Below are positions 1 through 12,137 of a DNA stretch of 64,000 nt, one piece after another. The first letter of the stretch is position 1; each line of letters opens with the position of its first letter. The stretch spans positions 132,017,106-132,081,105 of the forward strand of contig NC_090447.1 of NCBI RefSeq assembly GCF_031143425.1. Reading direction: 5' to 3'. The DNA comes from Pleurodeles waltl (taxonomy: Eukaryota; Chordata; Amphibia; Caudata; Salamandridae). The notes beneath the pieces were generated by a model, which saw nothing but the letters and a program-made list of their open reading frames with translations, was not told the DNA's origin and did not search any database. The translations under genes and the position numbers were made by a program.

Positions 1-1081
1 CTAACAATAGGACTCCCCTTTTCCGCTTTCTGGAACAGTGTATCATGTTATATTGTATATGCATTTGTTTACCCTTGGAAATGTTGCTACCATTTTGTGT
101 AAGACAAGTATCCCAAATCAGCCTTAACTCCAAGTCACATGAAATAATACTTTATACTGATAAAACACACACAAAGCATGCATGATACCGCACCCAACAC
201 CCAAAAGCTTCTTGGCCCCACACTGGACATTGTCTGGCCTATCCCTTTGCCATTGCACCCAGCAGTGATAAGGCCTTGGTTCACTAGTCATGGTTCTAGC
301 ATTGCATTGCTTCATTCAAATTGAAGTGTGAGGCTCATTGTCCCAGTAGTGTTCAGAACACTACAAGTCCCACGATGCACTCTGGTTAGTGCAGTCAATG
401 TTCTCCAATAAGGTATAGGCCTCATGACTACTGCAGCAGTTGCTCAGCTTTTGAGCACGGTGACATGTGATACATGATGGTACGGCTCTGTCACCACTCA
501 TCATACTACCAGAGACATACTGCAGCCCATGCACTTACCAGGTATCTGCTGCTCCAACACCTCCAGCTGGGCATGGAGGTTTGTCCAGGCTGCCCTTAGG
601 ACCATCCTGTACAGTGGAGTACTGCAGGGCCTGTGCACATGGGGATGGGAGGACTGTCCCAATAACTCATGGCCCAGTGTTTCAGGTCCTTCCAGTGCTT
701 GTGGCATGTACTGGCCCACCGGTGGCGCACACCCACTGCACTGCAGCCTACACGATGTTGTCCCAGAGTCTAGACTGCGCTGCATTGCTTAGCTGGTCTT
801 TGGGTCTCCCCATAAAGCTAAGGTTAATTGTCAGGCAACCCCCAGCTAAAATGTTCAATTCAGCTTCACTGAATGGTGGTGCCCTCTCATCAAGTCCCTC
901 AACCATGATGGGGGCAGTTAGGGAAAACAGAGCAGCAGGATGGAAGAGGATCCTATCTATAGGTGGGGATGACTCAGAATGACAATAAAATGACTACCTG
1001 CAACTCCCCGTTATGAACTTCCTGTCTTGTATTTCCTCTGTGTCATTTCCTGGATAAATACATTGTGTTCTGGCCCATTTT
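1..1081. other. No gene recognised
   Basis: No motif, terminal repeat or RNA gene is recognisable here. Overlapping short open frames on both strands around 467-982 have no family motif and mixed composition. The stretch may be the left interior or left end of the decayed Harbinger element whose right end is at 9312, because an array of 19-bp subterminal-type repeats begins immediately to its right. Confidence 0.4.
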
Positions 1082-1176
1082 CGGATTCTCCGCCATAGTG
1101 CAGATTATCCGCACTCGGGTGTACTCTCCGCAATATGGTATAGAGTCCGCACTCAGGTGAAGATTCCACACTCGGG
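1082..1176 (-). repeat. Five tandem 19-bp units (subterminal-type array)
   Basis: Five consecutive 19-bp units can be read from 1082, 1101, 1120, 1139 and 1158, each with a TCCGC or TCCAC core, most followed by ACTCGGG or ACTCAGG. The reverse complement (roughly CCCGAGTGCGGATNATC) matches the 20-bp units at 9081-9180, so the two arrays are inverted with respect to each other. Such arrays near transposon ends often serve as transposase or Myb-protein binding sites. That role is inference here. Confidence 0.7.
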
Positions 1177-1404
1177 ATGGAAAACAAGGTCTAACAAATG
1201 TAAAATATTTAAACATGCGTAAGAAGGGCAGCAAGTCCAAATCAGGAAGGGAAGAATTTATAGCTATACACTACATTACATCCCAAAACAGTTTTGCCCT
1301 TTGCGTTATGGTACACGTGGTCAAAATATAGCACTTACATCAAAGTGGACTGTAGTGTGTCATCAAAGTAGGAGCAGGTAGTGATGTTTGTTCCAGGACA
1401 CATA

Positions 1405-1754
1405 GGGCCTGATTCACAAGTGGTCAGAGCTGGACTGGGAATCCAAAAAAGCACTGGCAATTATGACAGACCAAGATGCACAGAGAGGCAGGAAATATGA
1501 TTGTGTGGATTAAGCAGCATTTCTGCTTTGGTTACTGGGGGCCCATATTGCAGCACCAGTTGTGAAGCAGCACCCAGTAACAAAACTGGGCCCCACCCCT
1601 CCAGCCAGCCAGGTAAATGCCCAATACCGCCTATAGCCAGTCTGGCCCTGCAAACGGCCTCTGAACTAGTGGAAGAGGTCCCTCAATCATTGCACTTGGG
1701 GCATATTCTCGACAATGAGACTTTTATGTGCGGGGCCCATTGTGAATAAAGCCC
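1405..1754. mobile_element. Harbinger-type MITE, 350 bp
   Basis: The left end reads GGGCCTGATTCACAA and the right end, reverse complemented, GGGCTTTATTCACAA, an imperfect terminal inverted repeat of about 15 bp. The trinucleotide ATA directly flanks both ends (1402-1404 and 1755-1757), the 3-bp target duplication expected for PIF/Harbinger. There is no coding capacity. The same TIR start closes the decayed Harbinger element at 9312. Confidence 0.65.
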
Positions 1755-1757
1755 ATA

Positions 1758-3320
1758 TATGTGTTTCAAGATTTTGTCAATCATCAGTAGGGAGCACCAC
1801 TCCAAATCCCCTTCAATACAAGGAGGGGCTGAAATACTTTTATGATCTTTCAGAGTCAGCCTCACTTCCAAGCAGGATCCTCTGTCATCCTGCTGCACTG
1901 TTGAACCCACCTCACCCAACATGGCTGAGGGACCGGGGGCTAGGCACCCATACATTCAGCAATAGTAATATGGACATACTCACTGAGGGGGTTCTTGATA
2001 GGTAGTCTCAGCATTATGTGTGCCCAGAGAAACATATACATGCTGCTGTTCACAACCATAACTGGGGCCATATTACACATAAGACACACTTTATCTGTTT
2101 GCACCATGACAGAGCTTTGAAAAAGTGCAGACCAGGAACATGTGCACTATTACATTGAATTCAGTGCCCCAGCACAGCCACATACTCGCGCTACTCTGGG
2201 GCAGTGCAGACATGTGAAAAAAAGGAGCTGTCTTAAAGCAGCCACACCATGTAGCACTGTGCAGATGTCAACCCGCATGCACATTTGAGGGGGATCAGAG
2301 ATGCCCTTGCAGGCAGTTGCAGTGAGTGACTACACCTACCTGTAAAGATATGTCTGTGGGGTCCTTTCTCCTCTACAGAGGGCTGCCATTAGGGAATGCA
2401 CTGACAGTGCCCCACCTTTTATGAGACGCACTGTAAGTGCACCTCCTGACAGCTTATTTGCCTGTGCACCCACACTTAATATATGGCGTGGATGCAGTGG
2501 GAAAAGGATTTCATCATTAGCATGGGGCTATGCCCCTATGCTTATGAGTGGACAACCGCTAATGTGTTAGTGCAGGCACTATAGGTACAGAAGCACTATC
2601 TGTATTACAGAAATGGCAGCATGAGCGTCTGCTGCCCTTTCTATAGTAAAGAAGTGCCTGGGGTCGCAGAGAGAGGGTGTACATTCACATTGCATACCTG
2701 GGGCACTTTGTAGAATATGGCCAATAGGGTTTATTTACTGTGTGCTACAAGCTAGTGTGCCTTTTTACCTGAGACAGGTCTAGATGTACCATTGGAGCAG
2801 AGTGTGTGGTAGCACAAATTTACCTGCTCAGCAATGTCAGCCGCTCCATGTCATATATCTCGAAAAGTACTTGTTGAGTTGACATGAGACAGTGATACAT
2901 CATCAAAGGGGTACATTAGACCTGCATGTGTGATGCATTCTCCATTACACACAGTACAAAATGGCTAACCATTTTTAATGTGACCAGTAGGTGTTAGTCT
3001 GATTCATGAGGACGGCCGTTTCTAATCACATACCCCTGCAAAGTTTCCCAGGTCCATTCATGATTTGCTGAGCTATTTCACATGATAATGATGAATTCTT
3101 GTAGACTTTGTTATTCCCTAGTGAAACAGGAACAAAAGTCCCAGTTTCCACTGTAGTTAACCACAGGCCTGGAGTGGCAAATCCCATGAGCAGCTGACAA
3201 ACATGGCAGCTATAAGCATGGACTATCCATGTCTCTATACTGGTCCACTTCTCCAGTGGTGTACATATGACAAACATATCGCCACACTGCCTTATGGTTT
3301 GCCACATACACACAGACAAG
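1758..3320. other. No gene recognised
   Basis: I see no conserved protein motif, repeat array or terminal repeat in this stretch. Short open frames (for example on the minus strand around 1683-1955) have no recognisable family. By position it probably belongs to the interior of the decayed Harbinger element that ends at 9312. Confidence 0.4.
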
Positions 3321-3507
3321 GGGTCTGGTTCACAAAGGGCCTCTGCCCTTGTGATGGAGGCCACACAGTTGTGGGGGAGTTTCTGCACTTGGAACAGGAT
3401 CTCTACACTGTGAAATCTCATCGCAGCAATTTCCCCTTCGGTACAGGAATTCACCCTCTGATGTGGCACCTCCGCCCAAGGGCAAAGACCCTTTGTGAAT
3501 CAGACCC
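3321..3507. mobile_element. Short MITE, about 187 bp, 28-bp TIR
   Basis: The left end beginning GGGTCTGGTTCACAAAGGGC and the reverse complement of the right end (GGGTCTGATTCACAAAGGGT) agree at about 25 of 28 positions. The TIR belongs to the same GGGYCTGATTCAC clan as 1405-1754 and 9312. I could not define a clean target duplication. Non-coding. Confidence 0.65.
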
Positions 3508-3910
3508 TTCTTATGAAATTGTCCAGGGAGGTCTCACACATGCTGACATTTATTCCCCTGATTCAAAGGAGCCCTTAGAGATGTTGTCCACACGAATCCC
3601 TGACATGTGCACGTAACAAATTGCATGGCCAATCTTTTGACTCTTGGCAATGGCTGTTGTTTACAAACATCATGTATGGCTTACAAAATAGTCTCAGGAT
3701 GGAATTTGTGGACAGAGTGGTAAAAGTCCAACTATCATCATTGGCAAGAGACTGCAAACCACAAGGCCAAGACCCAACAGGTAGCATAGGTGACAAAAGT
3801 GACAGCCAGCTGGTCACTCACCTGCATACCCTGACCTCTGTTTTGTACAATGGCCCGTTTGCCCAAATTCAGACCTAGATGAGGATCCAAAGGTATATGT
3901 AAGCCATGAT
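3508..3910 (-). other. Probable 3' flank of the decayed Harbinger transposase
   Basis: No motif is visible. Because the TTAA element at 3911-7807 interrupts the minus-strand transposase remnant, this stretch would be the continuation of that gene's 3' end and flank. A short minus-strand frame runs leftward from the TTAA before meeting a stop. The assignment is positional. Confidence 0.35.
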
Positions 3911-4959
3911 TTAACCCCTTTGCTGCCAGGCCTTTTCCCCCTCAAGTGCCAGGCCTTTTTTTGGCTATTTGGGACAGTTTGCACTTAGGCCCTCATAACT
4001 TATTGTCCACATATGTTACCCACGCCAAATTTGTGTCCTTTTTTCTAACATCCTCGGGATTCTAGAGGTACCCAGAGTTTGTGGGTTCCCCTGGAGGAGA
4101 CCAAGAAATTAGCCAAAATACAGCAAACATTTTGTTTTGTATTTTAAATGGGAAAAAAGGACCACAGAACAAAGCTTGTGCTTTTTGCCCCAAAAATGGC
4201 ATCAACAAAGGGTTTGTGGTGCTAAAATCACCATCTTCCCAGCTTTCTGGAACAGGCATACGTGAATCAGAAAACCACATTTTGGTACTTTACTGGGACA
4301 TTCCCCCTTTTTACTATTATTTGTACTTTCAGCCTCCTTCCAGTTAGTGACAGAAAAGGGTATAAAACCAATAGTGGATATGGACAGCTAAACATTTATG
4401 AAAAGTAGACACAATTATGAATTCAGCAAGGGGTCATTTGTGTAGATCCTACAAGGATTCCCCACAGAAAATAACAGCTGAAATAAAAAAATATTTAAAT
4501 TGAGGTAAAAATACAGCCATTTTTCTCCACGTTTTACTCTGTAACATTTCCCTGCGATGTCATATTTTCAAAAGCAATATACCGTTATATCTGCTGGACT
4601 CTTCTGGTTGCAGAGATATATAGGGCTTGTAGGTTCATCAAGAACCCTTGGAACCCAGAGGCAATAAATGAGCTACACCTTGCAATGGGTTTTTATTGTC
4701 TACTGCGTATACAACAATTTATTTGGTAAAATATAAAGAGTCAAAAATAGGTATCAAGGAAACCTTTGTATTTTCAAAATAGGCACAAGTTAAGGTGTTG
4801 AGAAGCAGTGGTTATTTGCACAGCTTTGAATTCCGGGGTCCCCATACTAGCATGTGAATTACAGGGCATTTCTCAAACAGATGTCTTTTTTACACACTCT
4901 CTGACATTTGGAAGGAAAAAATGTAGAGAAACACAAGGGGCGATAACACTTGCTCTATT

Positions 4960-6060
4960 CTGTGTTCTCCAAAGTCTCCCAATAAAAATAGTGCCTCACT
5001 TGTGTGGGTAGGCCAAATACCTGCAACAGAAAACACATCACATCACATTTTTCCATTGAAATCTGACATGTTTTTTGGAAAGTGCCTAGCTGTTGATTTT
5101 GGCTCCTACCTCAGCCGGCACCTAGGGAAACCTACCAAACCTGTGCCTTTTTTAAAACTAGACATCTAGGATAATCCAGGATGTGGGGTGACTTGCGGGG
5201 CACTCACCAGGTTCTGTTACCCAGAATCCTTTGCAACCCTCAAAAGTTGGCAAAAAAATACTTTTTCCTCAAATTTCGGTGATAGAAAGTTCTGGAATCT
5301 GAGAGGAGCCACACATTTCCTTTCACCCAGTATTCACCCAAGCCTCCAAATAAAAATGGTACCTCACTTGTGTGGGTAGGCCTAGTGCCCGCAACATGAA
5401 ATTCCCCAAAACACAACGTGGACACATCACATTTTCCCAGAGAAAACTGACCTGTTTTTTCAGAGTGCCTAGCTGTGGATTTTGGCCTCTAGCTCAGCCA
5501 CCATCTATGGAAACCTAGCAAAACCTATACATTTTTTAAAACTAGACACCTAGGGGAACCCTGGATGGGGTAAATTGTGGCAGTCTCGCCAGGTTCTGTT
5601 ACCCAGAATCCTTAGCAAACCTCAAAATTTGACAAAACATACACTTTTTCCTCTCATTTTGGTGCTGCAAAGCTCTGGAATCTGAGGGGAGCCACAAACT
5701 TTCTTCTACCCAGCGTTTCCCCAGGTCTCCTGATAACAATGGTACCTCACTTATGTGGTTAGGCATAGTGCCTGCGACAGGAAATGCCCCAAAGCACTAC
5801 GTAGACACATCAAAATGATCAAATAAAAAACAACCTGTTTTTGCAGGGGAAACCTGCGTTTTTGTTCCTGAGCTCAGCAGCCATCTAAGGAAACCTACTA
5901 AACCCTCAAATTTAGCTAAAAAAATCCAATTTTTCCCACATTTCTGTGTGGGATCACCACACCGACACAAATTTCCTACCACCCAACATTCCCCTCAGTC
6001 TCCCGCTAAAAATTATACCTCACTTGTGAAGGTAGGCCAAGTGCCTGTGACAGGGAAGAG
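4960..6060 (-). repeat. About three diverged ~380-bp tandem units
   Basis: Blocks such as CACTTGTGTGGGTAGGCC recur near 4995, 5367 and 5750, and TAGGGAAACC-like blocks near 5125, 5510 and 5888, giving a period of about 380 bp. The units are reverse complements of the array at 17849-21085 but more diverged. Short open frames here are by-products of the repeat. Confidence 0.8.
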
Positions 6061-6589
6061 TAAAAAACATGTCAAAATTGCGGGGGAACCAAAGGGGGTC
6101 CAAAAGGGCAGTTTGAAAAAAAAAATGTTTAGGCTGACAAGTGAGGCAGAAGTTTTATCGCTATAGATGCAACAATGCTGGGTGGTAGGAATTTCGTGCA
6201 GGTTCATGAAGGGTCCATCCCAAAAATGTGGGGAAAATCTGTGATTTCAAGCAAAGTTGGAGGTTTGCAGGGCATTGTGGGTAATAAATTGGCGCAGATG
6301 CATGTGAAGCATACCACCCTGGACTCACCCAGATGTTTAGTTTTCAGATGTGTTTAGGTCTCATAGACTTTTCTACATGACAGCGTCCCAAAGTCCAAAG
6401 AGTGCAGCTCTCACCATTCCATGTGGGACGATTTGTAGAGTTAGACAAGCTCTCCTGGCCAAAATGTAAAACTAAATCCTAAAATAATCAAATGTCCTCT
6501 TGCTTGCTCTGGGATAAGATGTTTTAATTTGCGGGTGGAGAGTTGAAAGACTGTTACCCAGGGGTGTCAATCAAGGGTAATTGCCCCAT

Positions 6590-7340
6590 CTGCCCACCAG
6601 TGGGCAGAACAACTTTGTCCCCATTTATTTGGGGTGGGGGTATGACCACAGCCCCACCCTCTTTTTTTGAAAAAAATTATTCCCTGGTCTCTGCTCGGCT
6701 TTCTGCCTCCCTTGGGGGCAGATGGGCTTCCAAAAATAGGCTCATCTGCCCCCATGGGGGGAGAAATGGCCAACAGTAATACGCCCCATGGGGAGTGACC
6801 CTGGCCCAAGAGGCTGCCCCCCAAACTAAACACACACACACCAGTCCCTGGTGCCTAAGTGGTTTCTGCCCCCCCCCCGGAGGCATATCAGACTAATCGA
6901 AATAGGCCAATCTGCCCCAAGTGGGGCAGAAATGGTCTAAAATATATTTGCCCCCCAGGGGAGTGACCCTTGCCTAAGGGGTCGCTCCCCATCTGTTAAG
7001 AAAAACTTTAAAAATATCCTTGGTGCCTAGTGGTTTCGGCCCCCCTTGGTGCAAATCAGCCTAATTAAAATAGGCTAAACTGCCCCCATGGGGGGAAGAA
7101 ATGGCCTAAAATATATTTGCCCCCAGTGGAGCTCCCCTTGCCTAAGGGGTCGCTCCCCTTGCGTGAAACTGACATAAAAATAAAAATCACTGGTGTCTAG
7201 TGGTTTCTGCCCCCCCCGGGGGCAGAAAAGGCCTAATTGAAATAGGCCGATCTGCCCCTAGGAGTGGCAGAAAAAGCCTAATAAAAAACATCCCCTAGGG
7301 GAGCGATCCTTGCCAAAGGGGTCGCTCTCCTTCATTGTAA
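6590..7340 (-). repeat. About four ~170-bp GC-rich palindromic tandem units
   Basis: Each unit carries an inverted repeat of the type GGGGCAGAT...ATCTGCCCC and the block CCTAAGGGGTCGCTCCCC. These recur at roughly 168-170-bp intervals (near 6790, 6960, 7130 and 7300). They are the reverse-complement counterparts of the array at 16564-17830 in the second copy of the host element. Confidence 0.8.
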
Positions 7341-7807
7341 ACACAAAAAATAAACTCCCTCCCTATTCGGTGTCTAGTGGGCAGTTCTGCAGCCTGATCG
7401 CTTTACGATCGGGCTGCAGAAATGCTCAAAGAGACATGAAAGGAAAGGAAAGGCCTTTGCTTTCCTTTTATGCCTCTGCCTGCCCCCACTCCCCAATCGG
7501 AAGAGAAATGCAAAGCATTTTTCTTCTGATACATGCTGGAAGCTGAGCTCCCAGCACGGGGAGCGGCCTCTGATGAGGTCAGTGCGCAATCGTACACTGA
7601 TGTCATCAGATGTTCCTGGGGGGGTCAGGAGTCGAAAGGGAAGCAATTCCCCTTCCATCACTTCCCTTGGGGGTGGTGGAAGACTCATGGGTAGAGCGCT
7701 AGCGCTCCCCCCATGAGCTGGTCCAAGGACGTGACAGTTACGTCCCTGGCGCCTCAGCGCCGCAGCCAAGGATGTAACTGTTATGTCCTTGGTGACCAAG
7801 TGGTTAA

Positions 7808-8924
7808 TGCTATGTTGTGTAAAACACAACAGGCTCCTGTAATCTTTCACGCAGCTTGAGGGGAGTACAGCAGCACCCCCCATACAGACAAGACGTCTGA
7901 ATCTTGACTTCAGGAGACCGAAATTGTGCTCAATAATGGCTCGTCTGCATCTGTGTGCCCTATTGTACTTCCGGTGAGTTACACTAGTTGCATGTCTGCA
8001 TGTGAGAGGAGGTGAGGGGAGAGTGCATATGCAGCATCACTTGAGGAGGAAAATGGAGTAATATTTGTACCTGTCCCTCTTATATTTGGACAGTACATTA
8101 TGTATGAAATGGTACATGCTGTGTCTGTTGGGGGCATGTATGTGACATGAGGATTAGTGTTGTATAATGGTTGTGCATATTAAAAACCAATTATACATAT
8201 CATACTTGCGTAGTGCTTGGTACTTACCCAGTAGCCACATGTTGCCAAATTCTCCCACTGCCATCTGCCGAGCAAGAGGTGACCTGTGGAATTTATTGCT
8301 CTCATGGGTACTGCCTGGGAACACTGCATGCAAACTAATAAAGCTACCACTGACATTACAGACACCCTGCACCTTGGTGGAGTGCCAGCGGTGTCTGTAG
8401 CAGAAGATGTGTGCTTTGTGGAGAGGTAGCTGAAGAGCTACATGAGTGCAATCAATAGCAGCCAGCAAACATGGAAAGTGGGACATGAGATAGAAATCCC
8501 TAGCTACTACCCTTTGCCTTCTGGCCAGTGTATGGGGCATTTGTTTGTGGCGATGGACTCTCCAATTAATGCAGCTCAGTACTTGATGCAGTCATTGGGA
8601 CTGGGTTGCCTGGGTGATGCCCATAAGGTCACCTGAGACCCTCTGGAATGACTCTGTAGTAAAACAATGGAGGGCTACTAGGATCTAGTGATAGACTCGG
8701 ATGGCGTGGGAGCAGCAGGTCACAGAGTCAAGATCCTGCTTCCACTCACAACCCATCTCAAAGATGGTATCAGGGGGAAAACGGTATCTGGCCATGATAT
8801 CTTGGCTGGACATCCCAAAGAGGTTTAAACTTTGTCTGAAGATCCTCTCTACTCCCCTCCTTCTTCTCCTCAAATCATCCTGTTGCATAGCAAGGGCCAA
8901 ACCAACAAACAAATTCAACAACAT
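7808..8924 (-). pseudogene. Decayed Harbinger (HARBI1-like) transposase
   Basis: Minus-strand fragments spell a PIF/Harbinger DDE nuclease in pieces. The N-terminal part starts at 8924 and includes an Arg-rich stretch. A central fragment (8540 to 8154) carries the first catalytic block IDCTHVAL and FPGSTHES, where the second catalytic Asp position appears to be Glu. The C-terminal part (about 7975 to 7808) contains IEHNFGLLKSRF with the catalytic Glu. The usual GDSGY block is degraded and the frame shifts several times, so no functional protein is possible. A piggyBac-type element is inserted at a TTAA in the C-terminal coding region. The family recognises DNA together with a Myb-like partner; none is recognisable in this copy. 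Confidence 0.75.
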
Positions 8925-9080
8925 GCTGTAAAGTCTTAAATAATTTGTTTGTGGCAGCTCAGCTTTTATGTGTGCAGCAAGGTTGGGATTGGTTGTTGGG
9001 TTAAGGAGTTTCAGCTGGAGCTGGTTTGGCGGATGGTAGGCGCTGACACAGGTGTGTCAGTATGAAAGGTTACCTCATCT

Positions 9081-9180
9081 AGCCCGAGGTCAGATGATCC
9101 TCCCTGATTGCAGATGATCTACCCCGAGTTCGGATGATCCACCACGAGTGTGGATAATCCACCCCCAGAGCAGCTAATCT
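9081..9180 (+). repeat. Five tandem 20-bp units (subterminal-type array)
   Basis: Five 20-bp units start at 9081, 9101, 9121, 9141 and 9161. Each has a CCCGAG- or CACGAG-like start and a GATGATCC- or ATAATCC-like end. They are inverted relative to the 19-bp units at 1082-1176 and lie about 130 bp inside the right terminus at 9312, a typical position for subterminal transposase-binding repeats. Confidence 0.7.
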
Positions 9181-9295
9181 GACCCAAATGCCAAGTGTGA
9201 ATATTAAGATCCTACTCGTAAGTTTCAGTTGAGAATACCTAAAAGTTATGAACTTAGATTTTTGGTCTAAACGTAGCCTAAACGCCTAAGTTTAC

Positions 9296-9312
9296 CTTGG
9301 TGAATCAGGCCC
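9296..9312 (-). repeat. Right terminus of the decayed Harbinger element
   Basis: The reverse complement begins GGGCCTGATTCACCAAGG, matching the TIR start of the MITEs at 1405 and 3321. It lies just outside the subterminal array and upstream of the minus-strand transposase remnant, so it is read as the element end. The matching left terminus was not found. Confidence 0.55.
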
Positions 9313-10731
9313 AATGAGTTTTTCCTGTACAGCATATTTGACCCACATTTAGGAATGCTGAAATTCTTACCTGGGGCTGCACCATGATGTGGTTTTATGT
9401 GCTGCTCTAGCAGAAGAGTAACTTGATCAAAAACAGTGGGAAGGGAGCTTCAGATTTCACATCAAACATGCTGACATATAATGTAAAAATACATTATGCA
9501 GGGTGAATGAGAGGGGCTTAAGTGGCAGTAGGAAGGGAGAGGAATGCTGGCTGGGATGAGTCCTAAATGAGGGAAAACACAGTATTTTTAAACTTACTAA
9601 CATTTTTGAAGACTTTAAAAACAGAGAAAGGGAGTTTTTGTGTGCGTTTTTGTCTGTGTATGTAAAACTTTCTGGTGACATCCGACAGACACCTCACCAT
9701 ACCTGACTAAAAGCCCGTTTATCAAACTATTTACCAGAAAATACATTTATGGAGGGTACTGAAGGCACACCCATGTGCACCAGTGCAGAGGAGGTCTGCG
9801 TGCTTCTTTTTGTCATCTTGAGCACACACAATAATTCAAAATAACTCAGTTATTGCATGTTTTGCTGTCAGCAAAGTTTAGAAACACAGGGCAGTAATTG
9901 TTTATTTGTGTTACTGATCATTTGGAAAATCTACAAGCATTAATGGTATGCACTGGAGTACTGTAAGTATATGTTTATAATATGTAAAGGCAGGACGTCC
10001 ACTAACTATATTGAAGGATATTATATGCAGACATCCACCTAAGGAGTAGAAGACCTCGTTCATGCAGTCAGGACTGAAGCATTAAGAAAAGAGTAGCATT
10101 GTCCTCATATTCTGAAAACTACGACTGAGAAACCTGTTGGAATATAATGCCTAATCATTTTCAAGTAGCTTGACAAGGGTCGCTTGCTGTACAGAAGTCG
10201 AAAGGATGACTCAGAAGTTAGTGCTTTATAGAGGTTACCCTAGATGATGTGCTGCAGAGAAGGTTTCAAGGTTTCTTTCTGAAATCTTGAAAAATCTGAA
10301 ATGTCTTCCAAATGTAGGAGTCATTGTACAGAAACAAAGGTCTGACGTTTTAAAAGTGGGCTTTGTTAGTTTCTAAATGTGTTTGTAGATTTGCAAAATT
10401 CCATTTGTGGGTGCGCATATTTTATTCCACCCTCAAATCTACTTCGGAAGAAACCTGCATTCTAAGTTAGGCCACAGAATGATATGCATCTCCCACTTCT
10501 GAAATAGTGTGTGGCTACTGAAGAAAACGGCACACAGAAGAAAGGGGCACAGCAAATTCCACTGCCATATTGTAGGTTTCCTATTCCACTAATAATGAAA
10601 TACAGTATAGATGAACTAATCAATTGCATTCCAAACACAAAAAACAGTGTTGGAAATATAGGGCCATGTTTACTCTTTACTAGTAGCAACACATTTGTTG
10701 TAAATAATTATATGAACTGACCAATGTACAC
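9313..10731. other. No gene recognised
   Basis: This is AT-rich sequence without recognisable coding motifs, terminal repeats or tandem structure. The short open frames at 9457-9681 and 10462-10720 have no family signature. Confidence 0.5.
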
Positions 10732-10734
10732 ATA

Positions 10735-11692
10735 CGCCCTCATTACGACCCTGGCGGTAATTTGGGGAAAGGCACTGCCAACAGGCTGGCAGTATCTTTT
10801 ACCAAATTATGACATTGGTGATTTGGCTCAAGCCAAACCGCCAATGTACCACTCCGTCTGCCACCGTGGTAACTGCCGCTGGGCTAGAAACTTTGGTCTT
10901 CAGCCAGGCGGCCATCACAATCCCACCTTCTGAATTATGACCCCGCCTACCGCCATGGTGTTCGTGGCAAGTGTACCACCACGAAAATCATGGCGGTAGG
11001 TACTATCAGTGCCAGGGATTTCCTTCCCTGGCACTGAGAGGGATCTCCCTGCCACATCCCCCTCCCCAGTCCCCCCACCCTCCTCCTCCCTCTCCTGCCC
11101 CCGCACATTTACACACCCACACGCGCACACATACACACTCATACCCACATCCACCCACACAAGCACACATACATACCCACACACCGCAACACACACCAAC
11201 ATACAATGTCGCACACACGCATTCACAACACACAACATACACGTACACTCACATTCAGTCATTCACGCACTCATTCAACGCAACTCACACATGCATGCAC
11301 TCATACAAAAACATACACACACACAACACCCCCACACACGCACACACCATCCCCCCCTCTCCTGTCAGAGAACCCGACTTAGCTGCTTACAGGTGGTCTT
11401 CCGGAAGGAGGCAGGACACGGCGCTGCTGCCAGCAGCAGTGTCCTCCAACAAAACACCACCAGGCCGTATCATTGCTCATGATACGGTCGGCGGTATTTG
11501 CTGGCGTGGCGCTGCTGCTGACCGCAGAGCCACCTTGCCGCCATGACCGTCGGCGGTATTCCGCCAACCTTCTGCAAGAATTCCATTGACGGTGATAATG
11601 TGGGTGGGTGGCTGGTAGCCACGGTGATGGTATGTTGGCTGCCGTCACCGTGGCGGTAGACAGTCAATACCGCCAATGTTGTAATGATGGCC
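10735..11692. mobile_element. Harbinger-type MITE, 958 bp, CA-rich core
   Basis: The left end (CGCCCTCATTACGACCCTGG...) and the reverse complement of the right end (GGCCATCATTACAACATTGG...) match at about 20 of 25 positions and both run into GGCGGTA. ATA flanks both sides (10732-10734 and 11693-11695), the 3-bp duplication of Harbinger elements. Subterminal regions are rich in GGCGGT/ACCGCC motifs, as in the 8-kb element at 26399-34561, and the core is a degenerate CA-rich tract. Long open frames across it are composition artefacts. Confidence 0.75.
11100..11350 (+). repeat. Degenerate (CA)n / CACAYA-rich tract
   Basis: The plus strand is almost purely C and A with interspersed T, in runs such as ACACACCCACACGCGCACAC. 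It forms the core of the MITE at 10735-11692. Similar tracts occupy the MITE at 13011-13827 and the 5' part of the Harbinger element near 26690-26960. Confidence 0.85.
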
Positions 11693-11695
11693 ATA

Positions 11696-12137
11696 GTTTC
11701 GTTTGGAAAATTCAGATTTTAAGTGAATCACAATCTGACTCAAGCTCGTTCATATTCTTGAGGTAGGTTGCAAATTTTGACTCAGTACAATTACAGGCCA
11801 TTGCGGGGGTGGAGGCCTGCTTTCATCAGCAGACCACCATGTCTGTGATTGGCGTTCAATAAAGTAAACTTTTTTTTAATGCAGCTCACTTTTCTTTGAT
11901 GAAGCTGGGCCATGTTTAAAATGTTTACATATTTTTTGTTAGTATGCGAGTTGGCAGAGGTCCCATATACCACTACCTTTTCCCCAGCACACTTTCCTTT
12001 TACATTTATTGGGGGGCGTAGTCCTTGGGAACCCCTTCAATTTAGCAAAAGGATTACCACCTAACTTGGAGGTCAGTAAAATATTAATAGTTTATAGCTG
12101 CTATTTCAGTACTAAACCATTGATACATATGGTAACA
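11696..12137. other. No gene recognised
   Basis: Nothing supportable is visible between the Harbinger-type MITE and the hAT-like element. Confidence 0.5.

Larger units (their letters stand above)
3911..7807 (-). mobile_element. Non-autonomous piggyBac-type TTAA element, copy 1
   Basis: TTAA flanks both ends (3911-3914 and 7804-7807). One terminus reads CCCCTTTGCTGCCAGGCC inward from 3915 and the other, reverse complemented, CCACTTGGTCACCAAGG inward from 7803. TTAA target sites with CCC(T/C)TT...GCCA-like ends are the hallmark of the piggyBac superfamily. No transposase is present. The interior holds about three diverged units of a ~383-bp tandem repeat, then about four units of a ~170-bp GC-rich palindromic repeat, then a unique ~460-bp end. 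The same sequence occurs inverted at 16564-22152. It interrupts the Harbinger transposase remnant at 7808-8924. Strand is set opposite to copy 2. Superfamily assignment rests on termini only. Confidence 0.7.

Noticed and set aside
467..982. 171-codon open frame as a gene
   Set aside because: No family motif; open frames on the other strand and other phases cover the same DNA, and it has low-complexity Pro/Ser/Cys composition.
3026..3616. Overlapping 137-147-codon frames on both strands
   Set aside because: They cover a MITE with long TIR (3321-3507) and have no recognisable domain.
10971..11546. 191-codon His/Thr/Pro-rich open frame
   Set aside because: Produced by the CA-rich core of a MITE, where simple repeats lack stops in several frames.
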